Part shown: positions 11,901 to 24,331 of the stretch, one piece after another
Position numbering within the stretch: position 1 is the first letter of the stretch
How the letters are laid out: each line of letters starts with the position of its first letter
Origin: Annulohypoxylon bovei var. microspora
Taxonomy: Eukaryota; Ascomycota; Sordariomycetes; Xylariales; Hypoxylaceae
Reading direction: 5' to 3'
DNA: 64,000 nt
NCBI GenBank assembly: GCA_022836615.1
Contig: MU405255.1
Span: 124,001 to 188,000 of the forward strand
Notes under the pieces: model-generated
What the model was told of the DNA's origin: nothing
Databases searched by the model: none
Seen by the model: the letters and a program-made list of their open reading frames with translations, nothing else
Translations under genes and position numbers: made by a program

Positions 11901-14900
11901 AGGTGTGACAGCTCCACGACGTGTACAGGGCTTACACCACCCTTTCGCAGGAAATTGGTCCAGTCTCGCTTAGTGTTTTTATCGTAAATGCGGTATTTGA
12001 AGTCATATGGAAGGAGATTCTCCAGAACAATGGGAGGCGAGAGCTTCAGTTTCATATATGGGTATTTCCTGTAAAAGTTAGAAATGTAAAATAACTGGCA
12101 TCTGCCGAGGACTTACCCAGTCAAGAAGTGGCCCCGATCGAAACTCGCATTGAGCTGGAAGTAAAACAGGTCATTGTTTTCTCCCTTGCAAACGAGCGTA
12201 CGTGTGGGACGCTTGAGTAGATCTTTCCACCAGAGATGTTCGGACGACCATGCGTACCCAAAGCCGGAGTCTGGTCGTATTAGTAATGATTTGACATAGG
12301 CGGCAGCTACTGGAGCTGGTCGACTCTCGCCTGGAGCGATCTTCTCGATCTTAAGAAGGTGGCCGTCTTGGACGTCGAACACGCCTAATTCTACCGGTAT
12401 CTGCGTCTCGTTTTCGACTTCAAGGGGTGACCGAAGGATTACATATTTGACGTTGTCCGAGCCTAGTTTCACTTCGACTAGTAATCGGTGGAGAGTGTTG
12501 TCGGTTTTCGGTCGTAAGCTATACAAGAACTCGCCCTCGCGGTTCAGGCGAATGTTCTTGATTGTGTCGAAGCCACTACCTTCAATTTGAACAGCAACGC
12601 TACTCATCGCATTACTCTCCGACATAATATTTTCTCTCATCTTTTCCCAGTGCTCAAAGCTCCACGGACCTTCCTCGCCGTCTTGTAGCTTGAGGGAGAT
12701 GTTCTCGTCATTGCTCTGGCTTCTAGCCTGAACTAGGATGTCGAAGCCGGTATAATTACGGATCTTGTAAGGAGCCTCTACACCACGAGGCTTACCTAAG
12801 ACGTCTTCATCTTTGGTCAGGAAGTCGAAGGACTTGGACGCTAAGGCGATTGTTGCGGTCGTTATCGTAACATCAAACGTCTTCTTCGATGAGACATCTA
12901 CCGAAAAGAGTCCACTCTCCTGTCCCCTCGCAACACCAAGACCGACCTGCCAAGGCTCTAACAGTGGCTCCCAAGCAGATTTCGCAAAATTGTACACATT
13001 GACATACATATCAATCGCAGTCTCAGCCTTGAGAGTACTAGACCAATCTGCTGCCGAGGCGGTAAAATTATTGATGCTCAAATCCAATATGGGTAATTCA
13101 TGGACGTCGCCGATCAGCACAATACGAATTCCTTCAACTGTAGCTGTGAGCTCTTCATGGCGCTTGGGACCTTTATTAATATCATGGGATTGGTGGGATT
13201 GGTCCTTCCCAGACTTTTGAGTAATTATTGTGCCAGGAGCTTTAGCAGTTTTACTCCTACTAGCAGCGATCGTAGACTGTCCTCGACCACTCGCCGTTCG
13301 TTCCTTAAGACCAGATTGGCGAAGTTGTTTGGCCTTTTTGTCAGATGCACTAGCCTTAGGTTGGGTACCGTTATTCTCGGAGAGCTCGGATGCCTTGCCG
13401 ACGATTTGAAGGACGAGAAGGATATCTCGAAGTGAAAGCCGAAGAATTAACGGGTCGATGTCGACATGGATGTTTGTTAGGCTTGGTTGCGAGCTGTCCA
13501 TCGACACCTGGACAGAGAAATCGTCGAGAATACGAAGCCGAGTCTCGTCAAATTTGTCCATGCGACAGAGGAACATCCCCACCTGCGATACTTGGAAAGT
13601 CAAGGAGTGCTGTTGCGATAGCAATACTTGCTTCGTCCCTAAGACAATCGCCTCCGAGCTAGAGCTGAGGGGATTGGCGATCAGTATGACCTGCGAATCG
13701 ACGATATTAACGCGGAAGGCAATGCTCATCTTGGGATCCTCGTTTTTCTTGGTCACATCCTCCGACCGAGGCCCCTGTATGCTCCTTTGAGGGGATTTGC
13801 CAGTCCACTGCACATTCATCGACTCAGCATCGGAGATGTCGGGACTTTCTATAGGACTTTCTAACCCCGCCGGCTGAGGTTCATCAGCTTTCAAGCCGGT
13901 AACCAGGAACTTTTGAATTGCGAAGAGGTAATCCAAAGCGAAGATGATTCTGGGACTGTCGATAGCGACAACAGCAATTAAATTCCTCTCCTTGCCTCCC
14001 GTCATAGATACGCTCGCCATGAACTGCTGGACGTTTTTATTGGAGGACGTCATGATCCTTCTAAACTTGCTATCCTCGCGAGCACGACTGTCGTGTATGG
14101 TAAACGACTGTATCACAAACTCTGCCTCTAGTGAATTATCGGCAAGCATTCGAGTCTTGAGCTTGCTGTCGTCCAGAGAGAACCGCGACAAACTAGCGGC
14201 GTCTATGTCGCCGACAGGCTCGTTCTCATGGGCATTAATCAACTCAAGACCAATTTTGTGTATATTGAACACAAGGTCAAGCTTAGTCCAGGTGTGTTCT
14301 CTCGAACCTAATTCCGGTGAAAGATCGATTAACTGGTCATCCAACCCGCTGGTGGTAGACGACATTGTCTTAGCCCGTCGCAGCGTACCCTCGTCTACAT
14401 CTCGTTCGGCTTCTTCCCCTCTAGCATTGGCGTCCGTCGCGAAAGCAGCTGGGACCGAACTAGAGATTGCTAGGAGGAAGTTGAGTTGATATTGGGTGAT
14501 TCTGAGGTTGATGTCGGTCATGCTGCCTTCGATCTCCATGTCCGGGCGCTTCCATCCCTCTTTGTGTTCGGCGTAAGTGATATTGAAGCCAAGATCCACG
14601 TGGTCAATCATTTCAAGTTCTTCAGATTGTTCATTAGGATAATGGAACAAAGATGTAAGCCTGATATTCCTGATACCTGCAGAAAGCTTCATGGCAATTT
14701 CAGAATCTTCAGAATCGTCTAAGGGCGCGAATTTGTTCTGTGCATAAATCTCTCCTAGGTAAACGGTAACCAAATCTCGCCTTGGTCGGTCTAGGGAAAG
14801 AGTACGAGGGAACACGATGATGGGGGTGTTGACGACGACATCAAACTTGAATCTGCTAGTGCTCTGCTGTAATTGTTGGGCTTGGTTTGCAGCCGCTTGA

Positions 14901-17900
14901 CGGGCGGCATTGTAGATAGCCTGCATCTTGCCAAATTTGACTAGAAACTCGATAATCTTTCTGAATGGCTCCTCAAGGAAGTTGACCTTGATAGACCCAG
15001 CACGTAGATAGATTGAGGAATCATATCCTGGATACGCCTTCTCGTTACTTGGATCGTACGTCTCATAACGGAAATCAGCGAGCTCGTCTCCCTGAATGGT
15101 GACGAGTTGGCGGAAGCTCGAGTCTTCTGATGCGCCGATGTTAACGTCGTCGACTAGTGTCAGATCGCCGAGTTTAGCTGCTACCTTCATCGTCTTTCCG
15201 AGCAAGAAAACCCCAACATCGGCATGGTTGAATGAAAGCGTCGCTAATCGGATGCCGTCATTGTTAAGAATCATGCGAATAGTCTTAAGGTCGACCTTGA
15301 CACGGATAGAACCGCCCTCGCTCTGCTGTGAATTGGTCGCTGGCTCCACTATTTCAACCTCGTCCCCATCATTTCCAGTGTCTTTGATTACCCTCTGTTG
15401 GGAGTCTGAGCTTTCGTTATTAGTGAAGGTGGCGAGTATGAAGTCCAGGAGTGTGAGTAAGGTCTTCCTCGTCACGACAAGGTTAATTGTGGAGACGGCG
15501 ACATTGACGTTTGTTTCTATGCCTTCATAGATTGGCATGAACTCGGGAGAGTCCCTCTTCACTTTAGTAAACTTGACACGAACCAGTTCCCTCTTTTGCT
15601 GGTGGTCTTCGACGTCACCCGATGATACAATGGATTTGAATTCCGCGGGAGGATTGTCAACAAAGTCGTCCACCGTCACGGACCCTAGTGATACCTCGGC
15701 TGCCATGTCAAACGGCCTAATGTAAAAATTAAGGTCAAAATTCTCCGCGATCAATTCCACGAGTAGGGACTCGGACTGCTCTCCATCAGGGTCGCTCCGG
15801 TAGAGAGAACCTTGCAACTTGTCAACAGCGAATTTGAATTCAAAGTTTCTCTGCTGAGTCTTAAGTTTCTGAGTTGGACTTCCGTCAGCGGCATCCTCAA
15901 ACTCATCCTCGTCATCATCTGACTCGCTATCCAGGATCACAGCAGTCTGTTGAGTGAGGAATAAGTTGGCCGAACTTTTCCGATTGTGCGATTTAGGCGA
16001 GCGATTCGAGGCGGAACTTAGCAAACGCGGTCTTTTAGGCTGTCCTGTGGTTTTAACTTGTTGCGGTTCTTCATCGAATTTTGGTATCGCGACGTCGATT
16101 AGCTTCATGAGGCTCTTATATTTGGTGTCCGATACCATAGCTCGAAGGACTGGCATATGACCCGACACTTTGACCTTGGTTAGATTTGGCGCCTTGGGCA
16201 ATATCGACAGAGCTACTACGAAATCGACATTGATCTTCTCCACGATGTGAAGCATGCGAGAATCATCCTTCTCGACTAGCTGAGATTTTGTTTCCTCGAT
16301 CGAAGGTCCAATTAGGACTTGCGTCGATGTTAGCTTAACAAGGAAGCGATCGTACATGAGAGACTCAAGCCGCTTAAAATCATCCTCGGAAAACTTTTGG
16401 TTGTGCTTATCCTGAACCTGTTTTAGAGTCCCCTTGTCAACTAGTTCGCTGTTGACGCTGATATGACCGGCATCCAGGATCAAACACGTTGATCTACCAG
16501 TCTTTATAGACTGGGGAATTATGATAAGAGGTGCTTGGAGATCTAATTTGGCATTGATAGTCTTATGCTCTTCGAGGGCAAACTCGAGACCAGCACGCGT
16601 CTGTTGTCTCAACCCCTCGACAGTAGCCCCGGCAGTCTCCATCAGCGCAGATATAGATTCCATATGCCTCTCCGGCGGCTTAAAGAAGTCCACGATACCG
16701 ATGACGAAATTTGGGTTCCATACGATCTCCAACGGCTTGAGCTTTGCCGTGACCGCGAAATCGCCCCGGCCATCAAGAGGGTTTTGCTCGACTTGCAAGT
16801 CGAAGAAAGTCTCTTGGTCGGCTTCCTCAAGTTCGGCAATGGAAAGCCGCCTCTTCCTATTATTCTCTGGCGCATCCTTGACTCGAACAATCTCCTTGAA
16901 CAAGCTTTCCGGAGTAGTGCCATCATTAACTCGGAAACCACCAAGACTAATGTCAGCAAGCACGGAATCGGGTCTTTTAACCGCTTTCGCTTTGAAAACA
17001 TCAAAATGCAAGCTTAGCAAATCGGTCTTGCTGCCGTGAGGGCTTTGCCTTAAAGTGAAACTTCCTGTGCTGAGAGACGCATCGATTTGCATTTTGACGG
17101 TGTCGCGCGGTGTATCCACGGACTCAGCCAGAGCAGTCTTCTCATCCCAATCGATCGCCTCGTACAGCTCTTTACGCTGCTCCTCGGTCATCTGGGTGTT
17201 CTCTTCCGTCGAGTCCGTAGGTTCAGCTGGTTTTGAGCCCCACGCCCAAGACAGCCAGCCTTGCTGCTGCGGCTCATTCTTCGAAGGTGCTCTCTTGAGG
17301 GCTTCGGCGTTCTCCTTCCTCAGTTGGTTGCGAGCTAAAGATCTCCAGAAGCGTAAGTCCTCGTATCCGAGCTTCCATTCGAGTTTGTCGAGATCATCGA
17401 CATCCTGTGGTGAAAATTGTTGATTTGCCTTCTTTTTCTTAAACAGCTCTATGTATCGGCGACGATCATCGCGACGCTCGCGGAAATACTCCCATGTCCA
17501 CCGGCGGTTCCTCTCGTGGATCTTACGGAGCACCGCGTTACCCGCGAACTTGAGCCAGGCTCGAGGATCTTCTTTTGGCGTCACCCCCTTAGGTTGAAGC
17601 TTCTTGTATTCTTGATGACGAATGAAGTAATGGAAAAGGTCAACCATCATTAAGCCGTCTCGATACTGGTCGTCGTCGAGGACCACACCTATCTCGTCAA
17701 ATAGCAAGGTTGCTTTGAACTTAGGAACATGTATGTCTCCAGTCTTGTCAAGCTCAATCTTAGCCTGGCCACTCACCGGTTTCAGGATGAATTGGTGGTC
17801 TGCCGAGGAGGTATTGTCGCCTTTTCCAATCATCTCCTTGAAATCCTTTACCATATCGGCATGGGAGACTGATTGATCCTCACTACTCACTTCACGGCCC

Positions 17901-18574
17901 GGGCCGAGCAGTGTGGTGTCTGTATTCCAGTAGACAGCCAGCGCGCCAAGCGTCGCTAACTTGTGGGTGGTGGTAGTCGAATTCTGGATAAAGGTAGGCG
18001 CCCATTCACCATCCGTGCTCACTGCGCTAAACTCGGCGAGAGTGAGACCCAGAGCAAAGGGGTGGCCGGGCGCAGATATAGAGTCTTCATATCTCACATG
18101 GATATTCTTGACTGTGACCTGCAGATTGTCGACAATCTTGGTGACCAGACTCTCTGTGAAGCTCTGGCTCCTCTTCTGTTCTTCTTGGCTAAGGCCTTCT
18201 TGGGAACGTTCCTTCAAGAGCTCGGCCGAATCCAGTTTCTCCATCTTCAATCGCTGCCGCCTACGCTCCTCTTCATCCTCATCGTAGGCGGCCTCTTCCT
18301 TCGGGGACGCGAGAAGGAAAACATCCTCGATGAGGACCTTGACTGGAGCGCCACGCAGATTGGACCAGGGAATAACTAGAGTCAGCTCTCCCAGATGTCC
18401 CTCCATGACGTTAATAGGGAGTTTTAACTGGTCGAGGGCCTCCTTTCGAAGCTCAAGATTACGGAGCTTCACATCGCCAGACCATATACCGACCTTCAAC
18501 TGGGTAGGGTCAAAGTTCTTGACGTACATACCCAGGAAACGGTTGAGCAAGCCAGCAACCAAGCCTTCCAGCAT
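8921..18574 (-). CDS. VPS13: VPS13, bridge-type lipid transfer protein (chorein family)
   Basis: This is a giant lipid-transport protein at organelle contact sites (ER, mitochondria, endosome/vacuole, prospore membrane in yeast). Exon 1 is 18574-12117, the intron is 12116-12069 (48 nt, GTAAGT...ACAG), and exon 2 is 12068-8921; the product is 3201 residues, close to yeast Vps13. The first ATG (18574) begins the canonical chorein N-terminus, MLEGLVAGLLNRFLG, followed by WSGDVKLRNLELR and IPWSNLRG. An in-frame extension to 18610 starts with TTG, so 18574 is preferred. The middle contains the repeating beta-groove region with acidic and low-complexity loops. The SHR-BD/VAB region straddles the intron. 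The C-terminal part holds the ATG2-C-like segment (QVHKIIGSADFLGNPVGL, YEPYQGL) and a PH-like end. It is divergent with the TMEM69-like gene across 1.3 kb. No break was seen in 9.6 kb of coding sequence. Confidence 0.96.
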
Positions 18575-19903
18575 CCTGACTGTATTGCGCCGTAACCCGG
18601 GCCGGGACAAGCTCGTGGATTAATGGGGGGTATTAGGTCGCCTCATCTGCGAGAACGCGATTAAGTTAGGCAGCTGGGAATTATTATATAGCGCATTGGT
18701 CTAGAATCGTCTCGCAAAGTCTTAGCTATCGATGGTGTTGCGCGTTATCGGTATTCAGATATTCAGGAATTCAATAGTTCTATGAAGCTTGCAACCGCGA
18801 GTCCGTTATGGTGGGGTATCGATGAACACGTGCGCCGCGACAAATGATTCGAGAACAGTTAAAAGTTTGGAAGTCGAGCAAGCGAGAAATTCGATCGATA
18901 TGTAAGGGATAGACAGGTGCGGATGGTGTGTGGTTGGTTTTCAGAGAAGATAGGTAGGTAGGAGGAGTAAGATCGAGGCTGTGTAGCTGCAAGAAAGCTA
19001 ATCCATTAGACCTCGGGATAGAATATGGAGAATAGGTACCTAGGTATAATTACAAGGCATCTACCTACCTAAGGTGCAACTGCAAGTTATTACTAGGTCA
19101 ACGTACAAAACCAAGAAAGTTAGAAACCCTTAGTAAATAAATGTGGATTGGGTTCAGCTGTGGTATGGAATCCGCGACTAACAGAAAAAAGAAAGAAAAA
19201 CTCTTAGGTCTTTTGGGAGTTGGGCCTCGTTCAAGGTTGCCTGTTGTGAAGGAGCGATGACGCTGTGAGTTTTGTGGCTCGACCTGTTCAACCACAGAGC
19301 TGCAAGCTTGAAAATAATGGACCAATAGCATTTCCCCCCTGTCACGATAGTGGGATGTACATGAGAAATAGGTATGTATCCAGCCACATATAGAGGGGCA
19401 AATGAGTAGGACAAGCCACAGACCAGGATACTATCAGATTTAGAACTTCGAAACTTATATTATGTACCTCATATATTACGTCATTACACACAATTCAATA
19501 TTGATATGACATATGACATCAAGACGGGAACAACCAGGAACGCCTTATGTCTGTTGGAAGGTCTCACGGTGAATTAGAAGGGGTATGACGATTTAATTAC
19601 ATCAGTTCTTTTTAAATATTATTTGTTTACAATCAAACAATCAACTTTCCGTTCTAGTGCAACAGCATCCATTTACCAATTTACCAACGTATCTAGTAGT
19701 TCTCGTGGTTGAATTGAATGATATATCTTCATGTTGTCTTAATGAAAGTCTCAAGATTAGAAAAAGGAAACTCATTATTGTCTTTGTACGCTACATAATT
19801 GAACATTTCTAGCTATCGAAAACAATCTACTTCACTTTCTCTTCCACGTCTCCATTCAGACACTCCCTAAACTCTCTAGATACACGAATCCAGACTTGCC
19901 AGG
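18575..19903. promoter_or_regulatory. Divergent promoter region of VPS13 and the TMEM69-like gene
   Basis: The two genes point away from this 1.3-kb spacer, so both promoters must lie in it. It contains a TACCTAGGTA palindrome at 19037 and GGTAGGTAGG runs near 18951. The last 100 bases before 19904 are C/T-rich, as is common for fungal leaders. No RNA gene is seen. Confidence 0.45.
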
Positions 19904-21178
19904 ATGCTACGAAGCACACGATATGTCTTAACAAAACCACTCACAGCAATCACTCGCCAAAGAGCTCCAACTTCATCAATACCATACTTACAACTTCGAG
20001 CAGCGACTACAGCCATCACACCCAACTTAATATTCCCAAGAGCGCTTATTTCTCACATCTTACCAGCGCAGAATGCTAGATACTCTACCAAGACGAAAAG
20101 CGGCTCCCAGTACGGGAGAGATCCCGAGGAAGAGAAGAAGTTTAGCCAGCAGAAGCTTCGATCAGATCCAAAGGCGGTGACTACTGGGTCAAGCGTTCGT
20201 CATGTATATGAACCTAGTGGCCGGGGAGAGGAGAAACCAATTGGGCATGGCGTTAAGGATGATCTTGTACGGTTGAATCGTCCCTCCGTCTACTATAAAA
20301 TATTCTTGCTGACAGGTTCATCATAGAAAACCGTCAAAGAGACATTTGCACTCTCAGATGTTCCAAAAGAACCTTACTTCCTAGGCCTTGCCGGTACTCT
20401 ACCTTACCTTGCAACATCGATATCCACCGTCTACCTTTCATGGGATTTGAACACCGAGTGGCCGTCCACATCTAACTTTGTCAATAATATTTTGATCAAT
20501 CATGACACAGCTCGGCACTTGTTAAGTGTCATCGAGCCCATACAGCTTGGGTACGGTGCCATCATAATCAGCTTCGTTGGCGCTGTTCATTGGGGCATGG
20601 AGTACACCGAGAAGGTACCCAACCCCGAACGTACGCGGTTCCGGTACGGACTCGGTGTCTTAGCATCCGTAGCAGCTTGGCCGACCCTATTGATGCCGAT
20701 GGACTTTGCACTGACCTCGCAATTTGCCGCTTTTGTTGTGTTGTACTTCGCCGATGCTCGAGCTACCGCCCGAGCTTGGGTACCATCGTGGTACGGGACA
20801 TACCGATTTGTCTTGACCGCTATTGTAGGCGCCGCAATCTTCATAAGTCTTATTGGCCGAATGAAAGTTGGTGACGCCAAACCGAGGCTCAGTGGATTAA
20901 GCGATAAGTTCCACGAGCGCGGGCGCGAAGAGGACTACACAAAGAAATGGGAAGAGCTTGAGGAGAAGGAGAAGGAGAAGGTACAAAAAGAGAAGGAAAT
21001 CGCCGAGGAGAAGGAGAAGAAGGAAAAGGAAAAGAATGCGAAGGAGCAGGCAGAAAATAAGAATCGCGAGAAGGGGAAAGGGAAGGGGAAGGGGAAGGAG
21101 AGTAAAGGTGACAACGGTAAGGATGAAGATTCTCAGGAAGGAAAACGGGCCGGTGATGAGGAAAAGACTGAAAAATAA
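19904..21178 (+). CDS. TMEM69/DUF3429-family mitochondrial inner-membrane protein
   Basis: Exon 1 is 19904-20266, the intron is 20267-20326 (donor GTACGG, branch GCTGAC, acceptor CATAG), and exon 2 is 20327-21178; the product is 404 residues, with a phase 0 junction reading DDL|KTVKETF. The N-terminus is rich in Arg, Ser and Thr with almost no acids, as in a mitochondrial presequence. From about residue 130 come several membrane segments with the pattern typical of DUF3429: EPYFLGLAGTLPYLATSIS, then LGYGAIIISFVGAVHWGMEY, then LASVAAWPTLLMP. The last ~90 residues are an extremely charged Lys/Glu tail (KEKEK, then GKGKGKGKE), probably disordered. The molecular role of the family is not established. 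The unspliced frame would stop at 20326 and lose all membrane segments, which supports the intron. Confidence 0.85.
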
Positions 21179-21622
21179 CGAAGAAGTATCGGAATGGTTT
21201 GTAGGCGTAATTTCTATTATTATTATTATTATTGGGGAAACCTGATGGCGATGTCTATCAAAGGGCTATGGGCCATGGCTAATTAAGGGGGACCGGCGTT
21301 TACCTAGGTAGGTACTTATATAAATTACTGTGTTTTATATTGGTTTAATCGATATTTGCCGTTTTACTGCATCTGAGGTCTTAGCAAGTCTTATAAGTTG
21401 CAATGGTATCTAAGCAATAGGCTCATCTATAGAGTAGTAATATTATATTTATCTCTTAGTTACTAGACGAAGCCAAATGACTGAGTCGGCGCCGAGGATT
21501 AAATGATAGGAAATATAAAGAAAAAGAATTTGTAGAAAGCCCCATTAGACTAAACGACCAAGACCTAAATGTAACATGTACTCATTACTGCCACTCGAGA
21601 CTCTCCTACCAACCGACCCATA
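21179..21622. other. Convergent intergenic region
   Basis: This 444-base spacer lies between the stops of the TMEM69-like gene (+) and the CFEM gene (-). It contains a TACCTAGGTA copy at 21301-21310 and A/T-rich sequence suitable for 3' ends. No gene is visible. Confidence 0.6.
21205..21233. repeat. (ATT)n microsatellite
   Basis: About six ATT units sit 30-50 bases after the stop codon of the TMEM69-like gene, so in its probable 3' untranslated region. Confidence 0.8.
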
Positions 21623-22269
21623 TCAAAATAAAAGCGTGCAAAGCATCAATAGTACCACCATCGAGGTAAAACTAGACCCTAGATCACCTTGGTAGCTCAA
21701 AGAACCACTCTGAGAGGTACTAGAAGTCGCCGATGCACTTATAGTGCTTGTACCCGTGGGGTTGCTAGCAACGGTAACGGTACCGCTAACAAGGCTTGAT
21801 ACGGTACCAACAACGGTAGCGGGAACTGTGCCAGAGCCAGTGACTGTTGCGGCTCCTACAAAAGAACCAAGAGAGCTTCCGACGGCCAAAGCACGAGGGA
21901 CTGCAGTTGCACAGTTGCAGACTAGCAAGACGTATAAATTTAGTCACGAAGCCCATATGAGAGGAGAAAGCTGACATCGAGGGCGGCCGAGATAAACTCA
22001 CCAGAAGAAGCACCGTCGATGACATCCTGAAAGGAGGACTCTGGGCATCCAGAGGCCACACACGGCTCAATTGCCGCGTAAAGAGTAGCCTCGTTTTGGC
22101 ATTGACAATTGAAGTCCAATCCACCACATCCAACCGAGGACGCGTTCTCGAGGAAACAGGACTGCGCACACGAGGGGATTTCGGTCTGGGCTACGTTCAG
22201 ACAATCGGTAGCTTGTACAACCATCTTGACTGCAAAGAGCACCATGCTCGTGAAAAGTAAACCCATCAT
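21623..22269 (-). CDS. CFEM-domain, probably GPI-anchored cell-surface protein
   Basis: CFEM proteins are fungal surface or secreted proteins; some bind haem or iron and some act in host interaction. Exon 1 is 22269-22002, the intron is 22001-21922 (GTGAGT...CTAG), and exon 2 is 21921-21623; the product is 188 residues. The first ATG is at 22269; a longer frame to 22314 would need a TTG start. Residues 1-20 form a signal peptide. The CFEM cysteines are C34, C38, C48, C55, C57, C70, C75 and C91, the last one only after splicing (SVCNC). D52 sits in the GGLDFNC position where haem-binding members keep an Asp. Extra cysteines are at 23 and 93. A Ser/Thr/Gly/Val-rich stalk and a hydrophobic C-terminus (SMVVLLMLCTLLF) suggest GPI attachment. 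The haem-binding role is inferred, not shown. Confidence 0.88.
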
Positions 22270-23304
22270 CTTCGTAGAATGATAGACCCAACTGATGCAA
22301 GCGAAACCCTTCAACGATAGCTATACTCAATAGACAAACTGGTCAGCTAGTTAGGTGCAATATAGAGGGGGTCACGTCGTAACAACGGCATCAGCGGGCA
22401 CCCGCGAACATATGAAAAGGCCCGTCGGCTACGATATTTAATTTTCACATGGCAAAGCGGCGCTTCCATCATGTTGGCTCAGCCCTGGATATGGCTTGGA
22501 TATGGCTTGGATATTTGTTTCCACAAGCCGGTATCATCCCAGATCGCCCTTCCCACATTTCCCCATATTCCCCATATTCCCCGGATTTTCTGTATACGAT
22601 TCCTGGCTCTACCTCGGCGTGTATACCGATGAACGGGAACAAATGACTAGGAAAAAAGGGGGATAGATTCCCGATTTAGCAGGTCACCCCGCCTAGCTGG
22701 AGATTTGATTGGATGGGAGCTTTGAGTTATCGTAGATCTTTTTTGGTGTTCCCCGAGGGCTTGTCGATACCTGTGAAGTTGGAAACAAAACGAATAACTA
22801 CCTAACTGAAGAAATTGCAGAAGTTTGGCTATAATCGAATTGACGACGTGTCATACCTTAATTATGCAGCCATGTACTACCATACTATTTACATGTACCT
22901 AGTAGAATGTAGGCGTTATTGATTTTGTGCATACATAAAATGTGAGTATTGGTATGGCCAATAAGGAGACCCCGGTCCATGTTGGATTTGGGGGTTATTC
23001 AAGTTTTCAAATTCAGGTGAGAAATGAAAAATGAAATCACACTTCTTTCATTCGCACACCACATCCATAAGAATGCGCCACGGTCGACGGGGACTTCCCA
23101 TTACGAACGTGCGGTGCCGCGCGCCTTTCGACAGGGGCAAAAAAAATCAACTGATGGACATCTCGCTGTGATCATGCCAATTCCAAGAAATCGCCAATTT
23201 ACGTAAGGCTAAACGAATCAATAGCCGAAAAAAACATCAGACGGGAGACGAGCCAGCTGCATAAGAGCCATGGATCCGGGTGTTTAACCATACCTAATGT
23301 AATG
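22270..23304. promoter_or_regulatory. Upstream region of the CFEM gene
   Basis: No gene is visible. It must hold the promoter of the minus-strand CFEM gene. Short tandem repeats are present: GGATATGGCTT units near 22488-22515 and CCCCATATT units near 22559-22582. The right side abuts a transposon target duplication at 23305. Confidence 0.4.
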
Positions 23305-23313
23305 TAGGTTAGG
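23305..23313. repeat. Left 9-bp target-site duplication (TAGGTTAGG)
   Basis: Identical to 24323-24331 on the other side of the element and directly adjacent to the terminal CGGTAAC. Confidence 0.8.
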
Positions 23314-23339
23314 CGGTAACTTTAATTGTACAGGTGCTA

Positions 23340-23602
23340 CGAAGGTCAAGGCCAAAAGTTTCGCACATCAGCCCAAGGGCCAACCCGTGTAAATCAAAAT
23401 ACATCCGCACCGTGTGGCGCGTCTTTTTTTAGTGGCTAAACTGCTAGGGATATAGCGGTTACCCACTAGAATCTAGTGCACAGATCACTATTAGGTCCAG
23501 GTCTTAGCCTAAAGCTAATACAGTATTTATCTATTCCTTATTTGATTACGCACTGGGCAAAGACCCGTGGCTGATGTGCGAAACTTTTGGCCTTGACCTT
23601 CG
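23340..23602. mobile_element. Nested 263-bp MITE with 34-bp TIR and TA target duplication (Tc1/mariner-like)
   Basis: Perfect 34-bp inverted ends begin CGAAGGTCAAGGCCAAAAGT (23340-23373 and 23569-23602). The flanking dinucleotides are TA at 23338-23339 and 23603-23604. The intact right arm of the host element reads GCTACTTTTTG at the same place, so removal of the 263 bp plus one TA restores the host repeat exactly. A TA duplication is the hallmark of the Tc1/mariner superfamily. There is no coding capacity. Confidence 0.85.
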
Positions 23603-24265
23603 TACTTTTTGAAAATACAGGTAAATCCACTTTTATTAAGCACGTCATTGGTTAAACCTTTAAAGCTCTTCAAGTCCCCACAATACTTAAATACTTGCGT
23701 ATATCTTTCATAAAAACGTTATTATGCAGGTTACGTGGTGACATAAAGGGTACCACGTGACTTTTTAATGGTTTGAGCTTAAAGCACCAACACTTGAAAC
23801 AAATCAAAATAGCTTTATAATCATATTACTTATAATAATATAAATTATATAGCTATAAAGCTCTCAATTCAACGGATCGAATGATATAAATTTTATCTAG
23901 ATGCACCAGTTATTTGGATGCGTTTTGGGGGTTTAAAGTAAGCGCACAGGATTTCTTGGCAACAACACGTGATACCCTTAGAAGTCAACATGCTTACTCA
24001 AAGTAAGTTTAAACAGCGTAGATTTTACTCAATATTTAAACCTTTACATTTTAATAAAAATGCGATATACACCAATTAAGATACGATGTACACGAGCTTT
24101 TTTTTCAATTTAAATAAAAGTTTACCATGGCCTGAAAGTGTTTGAAAGTGATGCAATTGAGAAACGCAATTTACGCGCTTTGATTGGCTGAAAGGCTTTC
24201 GCGGTCGCAAAGTTCTAAAAATGGAAGTAAGTTAGCCAGTAGCCAATAGAAAGCAAGCTATGGGG

Positions 24266-24322
24266 TAAAAGTGGATTTACCTGTATTTTCAAAAAGTAGC
24301 ACCTGTACAATTAAAGTTACCG
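24266..24322. repeat. Right terminal inverted repeat (57 bp) of the Mutator-like element
   Basis: The reverse complement matches 23314-23339 joined to 23605-23635 with no mismatch. This intact arm reveals the original sequence of the interrupted left arm. Confidence 0.85.
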
Positions 24323-24331
24323 TAGGTTAGG
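24323..24331. repeat. Right 9-bp target-site duplication (TAGGTTAGG)
   Basis: Exact copy of 23305-23313, immediately after the right inverted repeat. Confidence 0.8.

Larger units (their letters stand above)
23314..24322. mobile_element. Non-autonomous DNA transposon, Mutator-like (57-bp TIR, 9-bp TSD)
   Basis: The two ends are inverted copies starting CGGTAACTTTAATTGTACAG. The right TIR is continuous (24266-24322). The left one is interrupted: 23314-23339 plus 23605-23635. All 57 positions match when the interruption is removed. Directly outside both ends is TAGGTTAGG (23305-23313 and 24323-24331), a 9-bp target duplication, the size typical of Mutator-like elements. Without the inner element it would be about 744 bp. 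The interior is A/T-rich with no open frame of note, so it needs a transposase in trans. Superfamily assignment rests on TSD length and long TIRs only; no transposase is seen. Confidence 0.85.

Noticed and set aside
18575..18610. N-terminal extension of VPS13 by 12 residues
   Set aside because: It begins with TTG and the family start MLEGLVAGLL begins at the ATG at 18574.
22270..22314. Longer N-terminus of the CFEM protein
   Set aside because: The upstream start would be TTG, and the ATG at 22269 gives a clean signal peptide.
23314..24322. Interpretation as a single three-armed fold-back element
   Set aside because: Exact restoration of the host repeat after removing the TA-flanked insert favours two nested transposons.
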